A stretch of DNA of 64,000 bases from Desertimonas sp963733085 (GCA_963733085.1 CAVTBY010000002.1:310001-374000); one strand, 5' to 3'. Positions 24,491 to 34,293 are shown, counted from the stretch's first letter. Program-made: numbers and translations. The notes: generated from the letters alone by a model not told the origin.

Positions 24491-25843
24491 GTGAAGTTCG
24501 GGACGGACGGTGTCCGCGGCGTTGCCAACGTCGACCTGACCGCCTCATTCGCCCTCGACCTCGGCCGCGCTGCGGCGCGCGTGTTGGCGACCGGAAAGAA
24601 CGAGGGCGTCGAAGCCGTCGTCGGCGGCGACACCCGCGTGTCGACGGCGATGCTCGAGGCGGCGTTCGTCGCCGGAATGGCTGCGGAGGGCGTCGTCGTC
24701 CATCGACTCGGCGTCGTTCCGACGCCCACCGTGGCGTTCGAGGCCGCCCGCCGCAACGCCATCGGTGCGGTCATCTCGGCCTCGCACAACCCCTACCGCG
24801 ACAACGGCATCAAGCTGTTCGCCCGCGGCGGGATCAAGCTGCCCGACGAGGTCGAAACGCGCATCGAACGTGAGGTCGAAGACCTCCCGGCGCCGCTCGG
24901 CGAGCCGGCCCAGCTGCTCGACGCCGAGGAGACCCCGGACTACATCGCCCACCTCATTGCTTCGCTCGGAGGCAGGGACCTCGCTGGGCTGCGCATCGTT
25001 CTCGACTGCGCCAACGGGGCAGCAAGCGCCGTCGCCCCTCGTCTGTTCACAGCCGCTGGTGCCGACGTCGTGGCGATTCACAACACGCCGAACGGTCGCA
25101 ACATCAACGATCGGTGTGGTGCGACTCACCTCGACTCGCTCTCGGCCGCGGTCGTCGTCGAGAACGGCGACCTCGGCCTTGCCCTCGACGGCGATGCCGA
25201 TCGCTTGCTCGCCGTCGACCACCTCGGACAAATCGTCGACGGCGATCACATCATGGCGATCTGTGCGACCGACCTGCATCGTGATGGGCGCCTGCGCGAC
25301 TCGACGATCGTCGCGACCGTGATGTCCAACCTCGGTTTCCGGCTGGCGATGGAACGCGCCGGGATCCGCGTCGTCGAGACTCCCGTGGGTGACCGCTACG
25401 TGCTCGAAGCGCTCGATGAGGGCGGCTACACGATGGGCGGCGAGCAGAGTGGTCACGTCATCTTCCGTGACAGGGCGACGACCGGAGACGGGCTGCTCAC
25501 CGGCATCGTCCTGGCCGACGTCGTCAAGCGCGCCGGCGCTCGACTCGCCGATCTCGCCGCCGCGGCGATGACGCGTCTGCCGCAGGTCCTGCTCAACATC
25601 CCGGTCACCGAACGTGTACCCGACGCTGCCGACCAGGTCGCCGCCGAGATCGCCGCCGTGGAGCAGCGCCTCGGCGGCACCGGCCGCGTGTTGGTTCGTC
25701 CGAGCGGGACCGAACCTTTGCTGCGGGTCATGGTCGAGGCGACCGACGCCACCGTGGCCAACGAGACCGCCGAGCAGTTGGCGGCCGTGGTGCGCGCCCG
25801 CTGGGGGATCGGCCGCGACGTCGCCGAGCCGCGCCAGGGCTAG
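24491..25843 (+). CDS. glmM: Phosphoglucosamine mutase
   Basis: GlmM converts glucosamine-6-phosphate to glucosamine-1-phosphate for cell wall UDP-GlcNAc synthesis. From GTG 24491 the protein is 450 residues and starts MKFGTDGVRGVAN. The phospho-serine loop SASHNPYRDNGIK has its Ser at about residue 98, the metal-binding DGDADR begins near residue 233, and the phosphate-binding RPSGTEPLLRVMVE is near the C-terminus. It stands two genes upstream of a GlmS-like enzyme, giving a local glm group. Confidence 0.96.
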   Translation: MKFGTDGVRGVANVDLTASFALDLGRAAARVLATGKNEGVEAVVGGDTRVSTAMLEAAFVAGMAAEGVVVHRLGVVPTPTVAFEAARRNAIGAVISASHNPYRDNGIKLFARGGIKLPDEVETRIEREVEDLPAPLGEPAQLLDAEETPDYIAHLIASLGGRDLAGLRIVLDCANGAASAVAPRLFTAAGADVVAIHNTPNGRNINDRCGATHLDSLSAAVVVENGDLGLALDGDADRLLAVDHLGQIVDGDHIMAICATDLHRDGRLRDSTIVATVMSNLGFRLAMERAGIRVVETPVGDRYVLEALDEGGYTMGGEQSGHVIFRDRATTGDGLLTGIVLADVVKRAGARLADLAAAAMTRLPQVLLNIPVTERVPDAADQVAAEIAAVEQRLGGTGRVLVRPSGTEPLLRVMVEATDATVANETAEQLAAVVRARWGIGRDVAEPRQG

Positions 25844-25852
25844 GGTCCAGGC
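25841..25852 (+). promoter_or_regulatory. Leaderless-type -10 box before the secreted protein gene
   Basis: TAGGGT at 25841-25846, whose TAG is the glmM stop, is followed by 6 bases and the ATG at 25853. There is no convincing Shine-Dalgarno sequence. The arrangement matches the TAnnnT-to-start spacing seen at other genes here. Confidence 0.4.
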
Positions 25853-26695
25853 ATGAGACGGCGACTCGCGCCGGTAGCCACGCTTGTGTCGACTGCCGCG
25901 CTTGCCACGATCGCCGCCCTCGGCACGTTCGCCGGTCCGGCAACCGGCCTGCCTCCGGCACCGGCAGCGACGGCGGTCACGACGACGATCGCCGGCCAGG
26001 CGCCCGTGTTCGAGCCCGTCGACTTCTTCGGCGACTTCTACTTCCAGGTCAATGCCGACCCCGCCGGAGCGGGCGACTTGCCCCAGCGCCTCGTCTCCGG
26101 ATCCCCGGCAGAAGCATGGGTGACCTATGTCCTCGGCTTCGCCTCCGCCCGCATCGACAGCCGACAAGGTCCCTTCGACCCATTCACCGCCGATGCCACG
26201 ACCACAGCGATCGAGGGTGACCCCGCCGTCGAAGTCTGCGCCGACAGCTTCTGTGACGAGTACAGCGGCTTCGTTGTCAGCGACGGCCGCCTGCAGTCGT
26301 TCGAGATCAACGGCGTGCCGATCGACGGCCGGCTGGCTGCGCCGACGAAGGCGACGACGATCGGCGATGTCGGAATCCGGGTGGTCGGCGCCTTCGAGCG
26401 GGTCACCGTCGACGAGCTCGCCGTGGTCGTCGCCATCGATCCCGGCGCCGAGACGCTGACCGTGCCTTGGGACGACGTGACCTACGTCGACCCTTCCGGC
26501 GTCGAGATCTCCGTCGACTTGGCTGCCTCCGCCTACCCGGCGGAGATCACGCCGCGACCGGACGGGCGGGAGCAGCCCGTCGTCCTACAGTTCCCAACGG
26601 CCGAGCTCGGCGGTGAGCTGGTGATGGCCTTCACGGCCGCCGACTCGACGACGCCGCTCGAGGCTCGAGTGCCTGTCGACGAGCTTCGCCCGTAG
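25853..26695 (+). CDS. Secreted protein of unknown function
   Basis: A 280-residue protein with a signal peptide (basic MRRRL start, hydrophobic stretch to about residue 28, probable cleavage near ATG-LPPAP). The rest is beta-rich and acidic, with two Cys close together (VCADSFCDEY) that may form a disulfide. No family was recognised. It lies between glmM and the glmS-like gene, 9 bases after glmM, so it is probably expressed with them and may act at the cell envelope, but that is inference. Confidence 0.75.
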   Translation: MRRRLAPVATLVSTAALATIAALGTFAGPATGLPPAPAATAVTTTIAGQAPVFEPVDFFGDFYFQVNADPAGAGDLPQRLVSGSPAEAWVTYVLGFASARIDSRQGPFDPFTADATTTAIEGDPAVEVCADSFCDEYSGFVVSDGRLQSFEINGVPIDGRLAAPTKATTIGDVGIRVVGAFERVTVDELAVVVAIDPGAETLTVPWDDVTYVDPSGVEISVDLAASAYPAEITPRPDGREQPVVLQFPTAELGGELVMAFTAADSTTPLEARVPVDELRP

Positions 26696-26706
26696 CCTCC
26701 GTCGAC

Positions 26707-29700
26707 GTGTGCGGAATCATCGCCATCGTCAGCCGGCCTCCGACGCGGGCGACACCGCAACCGGCGGAGCTGATCGGTGGTTTGGATCTCGCAGTCGCCC
26801 GGATTGGCGACCCGGGCGCGGTGGCCGCCGCCGCAGCCGAGGTCGATGCCGCCTTGCGTGGCCTGCCCGGCGCCTTGGCGCTGGCCGACAATCACGAGCT
26901 CGTCGCCGCCATCGGCGCCCGCCTCGATCAACTCGACCGCTTCGCCGAGCAGGTCGACGCCGAGCTCGCCCAAGCCACGCAGCTCGATGGCGATGCCCTG
27001 GAGCGAGCGAGTGCCGCGTCGATCCGGCTGCGCGACGTGTTGTGGGCGATCCGCAACGATCGGCTGCGCACCGTCCGCGAGGTCGACACCCTTGCCGGTC
27101 GTAACGCGTCACCGTCGGCGCGGGCCGGCTACCTGGCGATCCAGCAAGCGTTGTCGGCGATCGACCGGATGGAGGTTCGGGGCCGCGACTCGGCAGGCCT
27201 CCACGTCTTCGTTTGGGACAGCTTGCTCAACCTCGACCCGAGGTACGGGGACCGAGAGGCTGCCGCGGCCACCGAATTCGAGACACGTTCCCGCGACCGG
27301 CTGTTCCAGGCACGTGCCGCGCGGATTGTCCGCGGTCCGGCCGGATCGGTGTTCTCCTTCGTCTACAAGGCGGCCGCCGAGATCGGTGAGCTGGGCGACA
27401 ACACGGCGGCCTTGCGGTCGCAGATCGCCAGCGACGATCTGCTGCGGCTCGCCATGTCATCTCCGTCCGCCGAGGTTTCCGTCCTCGGCCACACGCGATG
27501 GGCGAGCGTCGGGATCATCTCCGAGCCCAACGCCCACCCGGTGAACAGTGACGAGCTCGAGCTCCGCGGCGGTGAGCCGGAGCCCTACGTCGTTGGCGTG
27601 CTCAACGGCGACGTCGACAACCACGCTGACCTCAAGGCTGCGCACGGTCTGCGCATCGCCGGGCAGATCACCACGGACGCCAAGGTGATCCCAGCCCTTG
27701 TCGCCCGCAACGTGGCGGTCACCGGTGACGACCGCGATGGCATCGTCGAGGCGTTCCGCCGCGCGGTCGCCGGCCTCGATGGGTCGGTCGCCATCGGCGC
27801 GACCGCCAGCGTGCGCCCCGAGCTGATGCTGCTGGCGCTACGCGGCAGCGGGCAGGGCATCTACATCGGCATCGCCGAGGACCGCTACATCGTCGCCAGT
27901 GAGCCGTACGGCATCGTCGAGGAAACCGACCGCTACGTCCGCCTCGACGGCGAGCACGGCGGCCAGTTCGTCGCCCTCGACGCGTGGCGTGCGGGCACCC
28001 TCGAGGGCATCCGTCGCCTCAACTACGACGGCTCGCCGGCGCCGGTCACCGAGGGCGACGTCGCCGTCGCCGAGGTCACAACGCGCGACATCGACCGGGG
28101 TGATGCCCCGCACTTCCTGCTCAAGGAGATCCTGGAGTCTCCCGACAGCCTCGCCAAGACGTTGCGCGGCAAGATCGTCGACGATGGCGACCGTCTCCGT
28201 GCCACGATCGGGGCGCGAGCGCTTCCGCCCGACGTCGCGGAGCGCCTCGCGGCCGGCACGTTCAAGCGAGTCAAGGTCATCGGGCAGGGAACAGCCGCCG
28301 TCGCCGGCCGGTCCCTGGCGATCACGCTCGGCGAGCTCACCGGAGGCGTGTTGGCCGTCGAGGCGATCACCGCCACCGAGCTGTCCGGATTCGGGTTGCA
28401 GCTCGACATGAGCGACACGCTTGCCATCGCCGTCAGTCAGAGCGGTACGACAACCGACACCAACCGCACCGTCGACCTCCTCAAGTCCCGCGGGGCAGCC
28501 GTACTGGCGATCGTCAACCGTCGTTCGAGTGACCTCACCGACAAGGCCGACGGTGTGCTCTACACGTCCGACGGACGCGACGTGGAGATGAGTGTTGCCT
28601 CGACGAAGGCGTTCTACGCCCAGGTCGCCGCCGGCACGTTGCTCGCCTGCGCGCTCAGCGAGGCGGCTGGAGTCCGAGCAGCGCAGCGCCGCCACGAACT
28701 GCTCACCTCGTTGCGCGCCCTGCCCGAGGCGATGCGTGAGGTCCTTGCCCGGCGACCGGCGATCGCCGAAGCGGCGCGCCGATACGCGCCGACGAAGCGG
28801 TACTGGGCGGTTGTCGGCAATGGCGCCAACAAGATCGCCGCCGATGAGCTGCGGATCAAGCTCAGCGAGCTGTGCTACAAGGCCATCGCCTGCGACGTCA
28901 CCGAGGACAAGAAGCACATCGACCTCTCGTCGGAGCCGCTGATCTTCGTCTGTGCCGCCGGATTGTCGGGATCGACAGCCGATGACGTCGGCAAGGAAGT
29001 GGCGATCTTCCGCGCCCACAAGGCAACGCCGATCGTCGTCGCCGACGACGGAGATGTCAGGTACACCGGCGTCGCGACGATCTCCGTCCCGCCGATCGAT
29101 CCGACTCTGGCGTTCGTGCTGTCGACGATGGCCGGGCACCTCTTCGGCTACGAGGCGGCGTTGGCGATCGATGCCTCGGCGCTCCCGCTCCGCGAGGCCC
29201 GCGAGGTGATCGAGCGCGCCGTCGGCGACGACGTCCGCGCCGACGCGATGCTCGCCCGCGTGCGCGGCGAGATCGGCCGCCCCGCCGACGAATACGTCGA
29301 TGGCCTGCGCAATTCCCGCTACGACGGCCACCTCGAGGCGAGCACCGCGGTCCGTCTCGCCGGCCTGCTTCGCGACGTTCGGTCCGAGCACCCGATCGAG
29401 GAATACCAGTTGGAATCCGGCAAGGTCGGTTCTCCGGCGGCACTCCTCGAGGATCTCGTCGGCGCGCTCACGCAGGCGATCGACGAGCTGACCCGTCCAG
29501 TCGACGCGATCAAGCATCAGGCCAAGACGGTCACTGTCGGGATCTCGCGAAGCGACGAGGGGATCATCGACCGGCCACTCGTGCAGGCGGTGCTCGCCGC
29601 CGGCGCCGGCCGCGACGTGCTCAGCTACAAGACGCTCAAGGTGCTCGCCGACCTCGACCCGGCCGTCGCCGAGGTCGTCGGCTTCACCCGCTACGGCCTG

Positions 29701-30105
29701 GACGGCGACACGATCACTGTCGTCGACCGCGGCGGATTGTCGACGGGACTGGCCAGCCGGGTCGAACGGCGCCCGGTGCTCAGCGGCACCAAGCGCAGCG
29801 TGGCGTCGCAGCGGGAAGTGCTCGTCGCCCGCGGGCGCAGCGATGGTCGCACCGTGATCTTCGTACCGGAGGTGAAAGCCGGCGCCGCGACGGGAATCAC
29901 GTTGCTGCACGTGCGTTTCCACGACCGCCTCGACGCCACCACGATGCGCGGCGTGCTGCAGGGCTACGACCGCCGCTACGACCGCCTGGTCGACTGGGTG
30001 AGTGAGACCGAGGGCGAGTTCGACGAGCGTCTCCTCGGCGAGCTCCCCGTCGAGGACCTTCTCATCGAGCCGATCTCCGACACCGCCGACCACTGGCGGA
30101 GCTGA
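26707..30105 (+). CDS. glmS: Oversized GlmS-like glutamine amidotransferase / double-SIS protein
   Basis: At 1132 residues this is nearly twice normal GlmS (~610). After the GTG start, MCGIIAIV places the nucleophile Cys2. The next GATase motif, HTRWASVGIISEPNAHPV, comes only at about residue 261 instead of ~75, so ~185 residues are inserted. The first SIS domain has SQSGTTTDTNRT and VASTKAFYAQ; the second has ADELRIKLSELCYKA. The C-tail motif VDAIKHQAKTVTV near residue 930 resembles the GlmS VDQPRNLAKSVTVE tail, then ~190 extra residues follow. Position beside glmM and the family motifs support fructose-6-phosphate amidation, but activity is not assured. Confidence 0.85.
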   Translation: MCGIIAIVSRPPTRATPQPAELIGGLDLAVARIGDPGAVAAAAAEVDAALRGLPGALALADNHELVAAIGARLDQLDRFAEQVDAELAQATQLDGDALERASAASIRLRDVLWAIRNDRLRTVREVDTLAGRNASPSARAGYLAIQQALSAIDRMEVRGRDSAGLHVFVWDSLLNLDPRYGDREAAAATEFETRSRDRLFQARAARIVRGPAGSVFSFVYKAAAEIGELGDNTAALRSQIASDDLLRLAMSSPSAEVSVLGHTRWASVGIISEPNAHPVNSDELELRGGEPEPYVVGVLNGDVDNHADLKAAHGLRIAGQITTDAKVIPALVARNVAVTGDDRDGIVEAFRRAVAGLDGSVAIGATASVRPELMLLALRGSGQGIYIGIAEDRYIVASEPYGIVEETDRYVRLDGEHGGQFVALDAWRAGTLEGIRRLNYDGSPAPVTEGDVAVAEVTTRDIDRGDAPHFLLKEILESPDSLAKTLRGKIVDDGDRLRATIGARALPPDVAERLAAGTFKRVKVIGQGTAAVAGRSLAITLGELTGGVLAVEAITATELSGFGLQLDMSDTLAIAVSQSGTTTDTNRTVDLLKSRGAAVLAIVNRRSSDLTDKADGVLYTSDGRDVEMSVASTKAFYAQVAAGTLLACALSEAAGVRAAQRRHELLTSLRALPEAMREVLARRPAIAEAARRYAPTKRYWAVVGNGANKIAADELRIKLSELCYKAIACDVTEDKKHIDLSSEPLIFVCAAGLSGSTADDVGKEVAIFRAHKATPIVVADDGDVRYTGVATISVPPIDPTLAFVLSTMAGHLFGYEAALAIDASALPLREAREVIERAVGDDVRADAMLARVRGEIGRPADEYVDGLRNSRYDGHLEASTAVRLAGLLRDVRSEHPIEEYQLESGKVGSPAALLEDLVGALTQAIDELTRPVDAIKHQAKTVTVGISRSDEGIIDRPLVQAVLAAGAGRDVLSYKTLKVLADLDPAVAEVVGFTRYGLDGDTITVVDRGGLSTGLASRVERRPVLSGTKRSVASQREVLVARGRSDGRTVIFVPEVKAGAATGITLLHVRFHDRLDATTMRGVLQGYDRRYDRLVDWVSETEGEFDERLLGELPVEDLLIEPISDTADHWRS

Positions 30106-30149
30106 TCCCTCCCCTTCGCCCACATGAGGGCGCTGACAGACTGGTCGGT

Positions 30150-30534
30150 GTGATCGTTGGGGTTGGGGTGGACGTCGTGGACGTCGAGCGGTTCCGCGGC
30201 GTGTTGGCGCGCACGCCGGCGATGCGCGACCGGCTGTTCACCGACGCCGAGCTCGCCTACGTGGCGCCCCGTCTCGACCCGATCCCGTCCCTTGCCGCCC
30301 GATTCGCTGCCCGCGAGGCGGTAATGAAGGCCCTCGGCCTCGGGCTCGGCGCCTTCGGGTTCCACGAGGTGTCGGTCCAGGTCGCCGACGGCGGTGCTCC
30401 GAGTCTGATCGTCACGGGTCGGGCTGCGGAACTCGCTGCTCGAGCGCGGCGTGGCGGCCTTCCACCTATCACTTTCCCACGACGGGCCGGTGGCAATCGC
30501 CGTAGTTGTCGCTGGTGCGGGCGACGCTCCGTGA
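30150..30534 (+). CDS. acpS: Holo-[acyl-carrier-protein] synthase, with a frameshift
   Basis: AcpS transfers phosphopantetheine to acyl carrier protein. It starts MIVGVGVDVVDVERF, with the metal-binding Asp near residue 8 and the FAAREAVMKAL helix. In the initial frame the end degenerates, whereas the frame shifted at about 30446-30450 reads GVAAFHLSLSHDGPVAIAVV and stops at 30534, the true AcpS C-terminus. One extra base in the GCGCGG stretch explains it. Read literally, the frame runs on into nnr, but that apparent fusion is an artefact. The nnr start overlaps the acpS stop. Confidence 0.88.
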
Positions 30535-31895
30535 TCCCGGTCGTCACGCCCGAGGAGATGGCGGCGATCGATGCGGCAGCCCCGGAGCCCGTCGACGTCC
30601 TCGTCGGCCGGGCCGGTGCAGCCGTCGCCCGATGCGCGCGGCAGATGCTCGGTGGCACCTACGGGAGGGTTGTCAACGTCGTCGCCGGCAAGGGCAACAA
30701 CGGCGCCGACGGGCGGGTCGCCGGCGAACTGCTCGCCGCTGCGGGCGTGATGGTGCGCGTCTTCGAGGCGGCGTCGATCCCGGAGTCGCTGCCACCCGCC
30801 GATCTCGTCCTCGATGCCGCCTACGGCACCGGGTTCCACGGCGACTGGGTGGCGCCGCAGGTCGGCGACGCTCGGGTTCTGGCAGTCGACATCCCGAGTG
30901 GCGTCGACGGTCTCACCGGGGTGGCTGTTCCCGAGACGTTGCCGGCGGCGACCACGGTGACGTTTGCTGCCCTCAAGCCGGGCCACCTCATCGGCGACGG
31001 CAAGCGCTTGGCGGGCGACGTCACAGTCGCCGACATCGGACTCGACGTCTCGTCGGCGCGAGCCCACGTCGTCGAGATCGCCGACGTCGCCGGGTGGTGG
31101 CGGCCCCGTCCGGCCGACGCCCACAAGTGGAAGCGGGCGGTGCGGGTCGTCGCCGGGAGTCCGGGAATGACCGGCGCCGCGTCCCTCGCGGCGGTCGCGG
31201 CAATGCGTGCCGGCGCCGGGATCGTGTGGTTGTCGACACCGGGGGAGGCCCATCCGCGAGCGCAGTTGGTCGAAGTCGTCGGCCGGCCCTGCCTAGCTGC
31301 CGGCTGGGGCGACGACGTGACGAGCGAATTGGAGCGCTTCGGTGCGCTGGTGATCGGCCCTGGACTCGGGCTCGACCCGGCGACCGCTGCGGACGTACGC
31401 GCCACGGTGGCAGCCGCGCCGTGTCCTGTCGTCGTCGACGGCGACGGCCTGACAGCGCTCGCGACATCGCCGGGCGGCGCGGCTTCGGTTTTGTCGTCGC
31501 GTGCCCAGTCCACCGTGCTGACTCCGCACGAGCGCGAGTTCGAACGCCTCGCCGGCCGCCCGGCGGACGCCGACCGGTTCGCTGCCGTCCGCCAACTGGC
31601 CGCCGCGACCGGGGCAGTGGTTCTGCTCAAAGGCCCGACAACCCTCGTCGCCGACCCAGGCGGGCACGTGCGGGCCGTGACCACGGGCGACCAGCGTTTG
31701 GCGACGGCTGGCACCGGTGACGTCTTGTCCGGCACGATCGGCGCCCTGCTCAGCACCGGGATGCCTGCCTTTGACGCCGCTGCGGCCGGCGCCTGGCTGC
31801 ACGGGGTGGCGGCCTCGCTGCAGCCCGCCGCCGGTCTTGTCGCCGGCGACGTGGCAGCGGCGCTCCCGAGAGCGATCGAGCTGCTGTCCCGATGA
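30531..31895 (+). CDS. nnr: Bifunctional NAD(P)H-hydrate epimerase / ADP-dependent dehydratase
   Basis: Repairs hydrated NAD(P)H. The GTG start at 30531 overlaps the acpS stop; the 454-residue product opens IPVVTPEEMAAIDAAAPEPV. Residues ~1-195 are the epimerase (VVAGKGNNGADGRVAGELLA, DIPSGVDGLTG). Residues ~205-454 are the dehydratase of the ribokinase-like fold (VVAGSPGMTGAASLAA, LTPHEREFERL, GTGDVLSGTIGALL). The neighbours acpS and alr are typical for actinobacteria. Confidence 0.93.
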   Translation: MIPVVTPEEMAAIDAAAPEPVDVLVGRAGAAVARCARQMLGGTYGRVVNVVAGKGNNGADGRVAGELLAAAGVMVRVFEAASIPESLPPADLVLDAAYGTGFHGDWVAPQVGDARVLAVDIPSGVDGLTGVAVPETLPAATTVTFAALKPGHLIGDGKRLAGDVTVADIGLDVSSARAHVVEIADVAGWWRPRPADAHKWKRAVRVVAGSPGMTGAASLAAVAAMRAGAGIVWLSTPGEAHPRAQLVEVVGRPCLAAGWGDDVTSELERFGALVIGPGLGLDPATAADVRATVAAAPCPVVVDGDGLTALATSPGGAASVLSSRAQSTVLTPHEREFERLAGRPADADRFAAVRQLAAATGAVVLLKGPTTLVADPGGHVRAVTTGDQRLATAGTGDVLSGTIGALLSTGMPAFDAAAAGAWLHGVAASLQPAAGLVAGDVAAALPRAIELLSR

Positions 31896-33034
31896 ATTCC
31901 CCCGACCCGCACGACTCGCGGTGGGCGTGGGCCGAGATCGACCTCGACGCCATCGCCCACAACGTCGGTCAGCTCCGTGTCGCCGTCGCACCCGCCGAGG
32001 TGTGGGCGGTCGTCAAGGCGGACGGCTACGGGCACGGCAGTGTCGAGGTGGCCGGCGCCGCGCTGACCGCCGGAGCCGGCGGGCTCTGCGTCGCCCTGGC
32101 GTCGGAGGGCGTCGTGCTTCGCCGCGCCGGCATCGAGGCCCCGATCCTTGTGCTCAGCGACCAGCCGCAGGAGGTCGTCGGCGACCTCGTCGCCAACGAC
32201 CTCATCGCCACGGTGTCGACGACCGATGCCGTCGACCGTCTGGCTTCAGCCGTCGTCGATAGTGGCGTGGCGACCCACCGGGTGCACCTCAAGGTCGACA
32301 CCGGCATGCACCGCGTCGGCGCCCGACCCGACGACGTCGCCGCCCTCGTCGCCCGCATCGCCGGGTGTGCACCCTCGCTCAGCCTCGACGGCGTGTTCAC
32401 CCACCTCGCCGTCGCCGACGATCCCGCCGACCCGTACACCGACGAACAACTGCAGCGCCTCGATGCCGTGCTGGCCACGCTGCCCGACGCCGGTGACCTA
32501 CTCGTCCACGCCGCCAACTCGGCCGCCGCCCTGACTCGGCCGGACGCACGGCGGTCACTGGTGCGTGCCGGCATCGCCGTGTACGGAATCTCCCCGGGAC
32601 CGCAGCTCGACGGGCTCGCCGCCTCGTTGCGGCCCGCCCTCGCCCTCAAGGCCCGCGTGTCCCACGTCAAGCGGTTGGCCGCAGGCCAGCGTTTGTCATA
32701 CGGGTTGCGCCACACGCTCGCCACGCCCGCCAACGTTGCGACCGTGCCGCTCGGCTACGCCGACGGCGTACGACGGGGGTTGTCCGGAACCGGCACCACG
32801 GTGCTGGTCGGGGGAGTGCGCCGCGAGATCGTCGGCACGATCACGATGGACCAGCTGATGGTCGACTGTGGCGATGACGACGTCGCGGTCGGCGACGAGA
32901 TCGTGCTCATCGGCCGCCAAGGAAGCAACGAGATCCGCGCCGAGGAGTGGGCGAGCACGCTGGGCACGATCGGGTACGAAATCGTCTGTGGCATCGGGGC
33001 TCGTGTGCCACGTCGTTACGTCACCGCGGCGTGA
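31892..33034 (+). CDS. alr: Alanine racemase
   Basis: PLP-dependent racemase making D-alanine for peptidoglycan. The 380-residue protein has the PLP lysine at about residue 42 in VVKADGYGHG, the TIM-barrel motif KVDTGMHRVG, and in the C-terminal beta domain LPLGYADG-like VPLGYADGVRRG with the catalytic Tyr region and TMDQLMVD. Its ATG overlaps the nnr stop. Confidence 0.95.
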   Translation: MNSPDPHDSRWAWAEIDLDAIAHNVGQLRVAVAPAEVWAVVKADGYGHGSVEVAGAALTAGAGGLCVALASEGVVLRRAGIEAPILVLSDQPQEVVGDLVANDLIATVSTTDAVDRLASAVVDSGVATHRVHLKVDTGMHRVGARPDDVAALVARIAGCAPSLSLDGVFTHLAVADDPADPYTDEQLQRLDAVLATLPDAGDLLVHAANSAAALTRPDARRSLVRAGIAVYGISPGPQLDGLAASLRPALALKARVSHVKRLAAGQRLSYGLRHTLATPANVATVPLGYADGVRRGLSGTGTTVLVGGVRREIVGTITMDQLMVDCGDDDVAVGDEIVLIGRQGSNEIRAEEWASTLGTIGYEIVCGIGARVPRRYVTAA

Positions 33035-33058
33035 TCCCTCGTAGCATCGAGTGCTCCG

Positions 33059-33583
33059 ATGAGTCTCACCGTGTCTCTGATCGCGCCGTCGCTCGCCGCA
33101 ACGCACGCCATCGCCGCGACCATCGCTGGATGCTGCCGGCCTGGTGACGTCGTCGTCCTCGCCGGTGAGATGGGCGCCGGCAAGACGGCGTTCGCCCAGG
33201 GCTTCGGTAAGGCGCTCGGTGTCGACGATCCGATCACGTCGCCGACGTTCACGCTGGTTCAGTCGTACGCGACACCGCTGGGGCAGTTCCACCACGCCGA
33301 CGTGTACCGCCTCGAACAGCTCAACGAGGTCGCCGACCTTGCCCTGGGCGAGCTCGCCGAGTTCCGCGGGATCGTTCTCGTCGAGTGGGGTGACGTCGTG
33401 TCGGCGGCGCTGGGCGAACACCTCGAGGTCCGCCTCGAGCTCGTCGACGACAGCGACGCTTCGGCAGCGGCCGACGACGCCCGCCGGGTCACGATCACGC
33501 CGTCGGGACGTCCGTGGGCCCTGCGGTGGCAGGTCCTCACCGAGCAACTCAAGGCCCTCGACCTCGATGCCTCGCCATGCTGA
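33059..33583 (+). CDS. tsaE: tRNA threonylcarbamoyladenosine biosynthesis ATPase TsaE
   Basis: TsaE is the ATPase of the t6A37 tRNA modification machinery with TsaB and TsaD, both encoded just downstream. The 174-residue product has the P-loop LAGEMGAGKTAFAQGF, the TsaE hallmark TSPTFTLVQSY and the HHADVYRLE and VEWGD motifs. The C-terminus overlaps the tsaB start by 7 bases. Confidence 0.95.
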   Translation: MSLTVSLIAPSLAATHAIAATIAGCCRPGDVVVLAGEMGAGKTAFAQGFGKALGVDDPITSPTFTLVQSYATPLGQFHHADVYRLEQLNEVADLALGELAEFRGIVLVEWGDVVSAALGEHLEVRLELVDDSDASAAADDARRVTITPSGRPWALRWQVLTEQLKALDLDASPC

Positions 33584-34293
33584 TCCTCGGCATCGAAACG
33601 GCCACGCCACAGGTGAGCGTCGCGATCGGCGGGCATGAGGGTGTGATCGCCCTGTTCGAGGTCGCCCGCGGCCGCCGCCACGCCGAGACCGTCGTTCCGG
33701 CGATCGAGTTCTGCTGCGCTCAAGCCGACGTCGAGCTCGACGATCTCGGCCTCGTCGCCGTCGACGTCGGACCGGGGTTGTTCACCGGGATGCGTGTCGG
33801 TTTGGCCACCGCCAAGGCGTTGGCCCAGGCACTGCGCGTGCCGATGATCGGGATCTCCTCGCTCGACCTGCTGGCCTTCCCCCATCGTCAGTCCGACCGT
33901 GTTGTCGTGCCGGTGGTCGATGCCCGCAAGGGCGAGGTGTTCTCGGCCATGTACCGGGCCGTGCCGGGCGGCGTGCAGCAAGTCGCAGCCCCGAGGGTCG
34001 CCCGCGTCGACGAGCTCGTCGCCGACCTGATGGCGCGCAGCCAGGAGACGTTGTGCGTCGGCGACGGGGCGTTGCGTTACCGCCGCGAGATCTGCGCCGG
34101 GTTCCACTGCGAGTTCGCCGAAGGGGCTTATCCGAGTGCCGGCGCGCTCGTGCAACTCGCTCACGCCAAGGCGCTACGCGAGGAGTGGGACCAGCCGGCC
34201 GACATCCACGCCCTCTACCTGCGGCCGCCCGACGCCGAGATCAACTGGGCGACGCGGGCCGCGGCGAATCGACCTGAGGAGCGTCGACCGTGA
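33577..34293 (+). CDS. tsaB: tRNA threonylcarbamoyladenosine biosynthesis protein TsaB
   Basis: TsaB is the ASKHA-fold partner that dimerises with TsaD. ATG 33577 gives 238 residues starting MLILGIETATPQVSVAIGG. The conserved VDVGPGLFTGMRVGLATAKAL motif and VVDARKGEVFSAMY are present. Overlaps tsaE upstream and rimI downstream. Confidence 0.94.
   Translation: MLILGIETATPQVSVAIGGHEGVIALFEVARGRRHAETVVPAIEFCCAQADVELDDLGLVAVDVGPGLFTGMRVGLATAKALAQALRVPMIGISSLDLLAFPHRQSDRVVVPVVDARKGEVFSAMYRAVPGGVQQVAAPRVARVDELVADLMARSQETLCVGDGALRYRREICAGFHCEFAEGAYPSAGALVQLAHAKALREEWDQPADIHALYLRPPDAEINWATRAAANRPEERRP

Noticed and set aside
27838..30123. A 761-residue minus-strand frame antisense to the glmS-like gene
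   Set aside because: Composition typical of a shadow frame, with no motifs, and it opposes a gene with clear GATase and SIS motifs.
30150..31895. A single AcpS-Nnr fusion protein of 581 residues
   Set aside because: The junction sequence is non-conserved, while the shifted frame gives a normal AcpS C-terminus and stop at 30534 followed by a normal nnr start. The fusion comes from a one-base shift.
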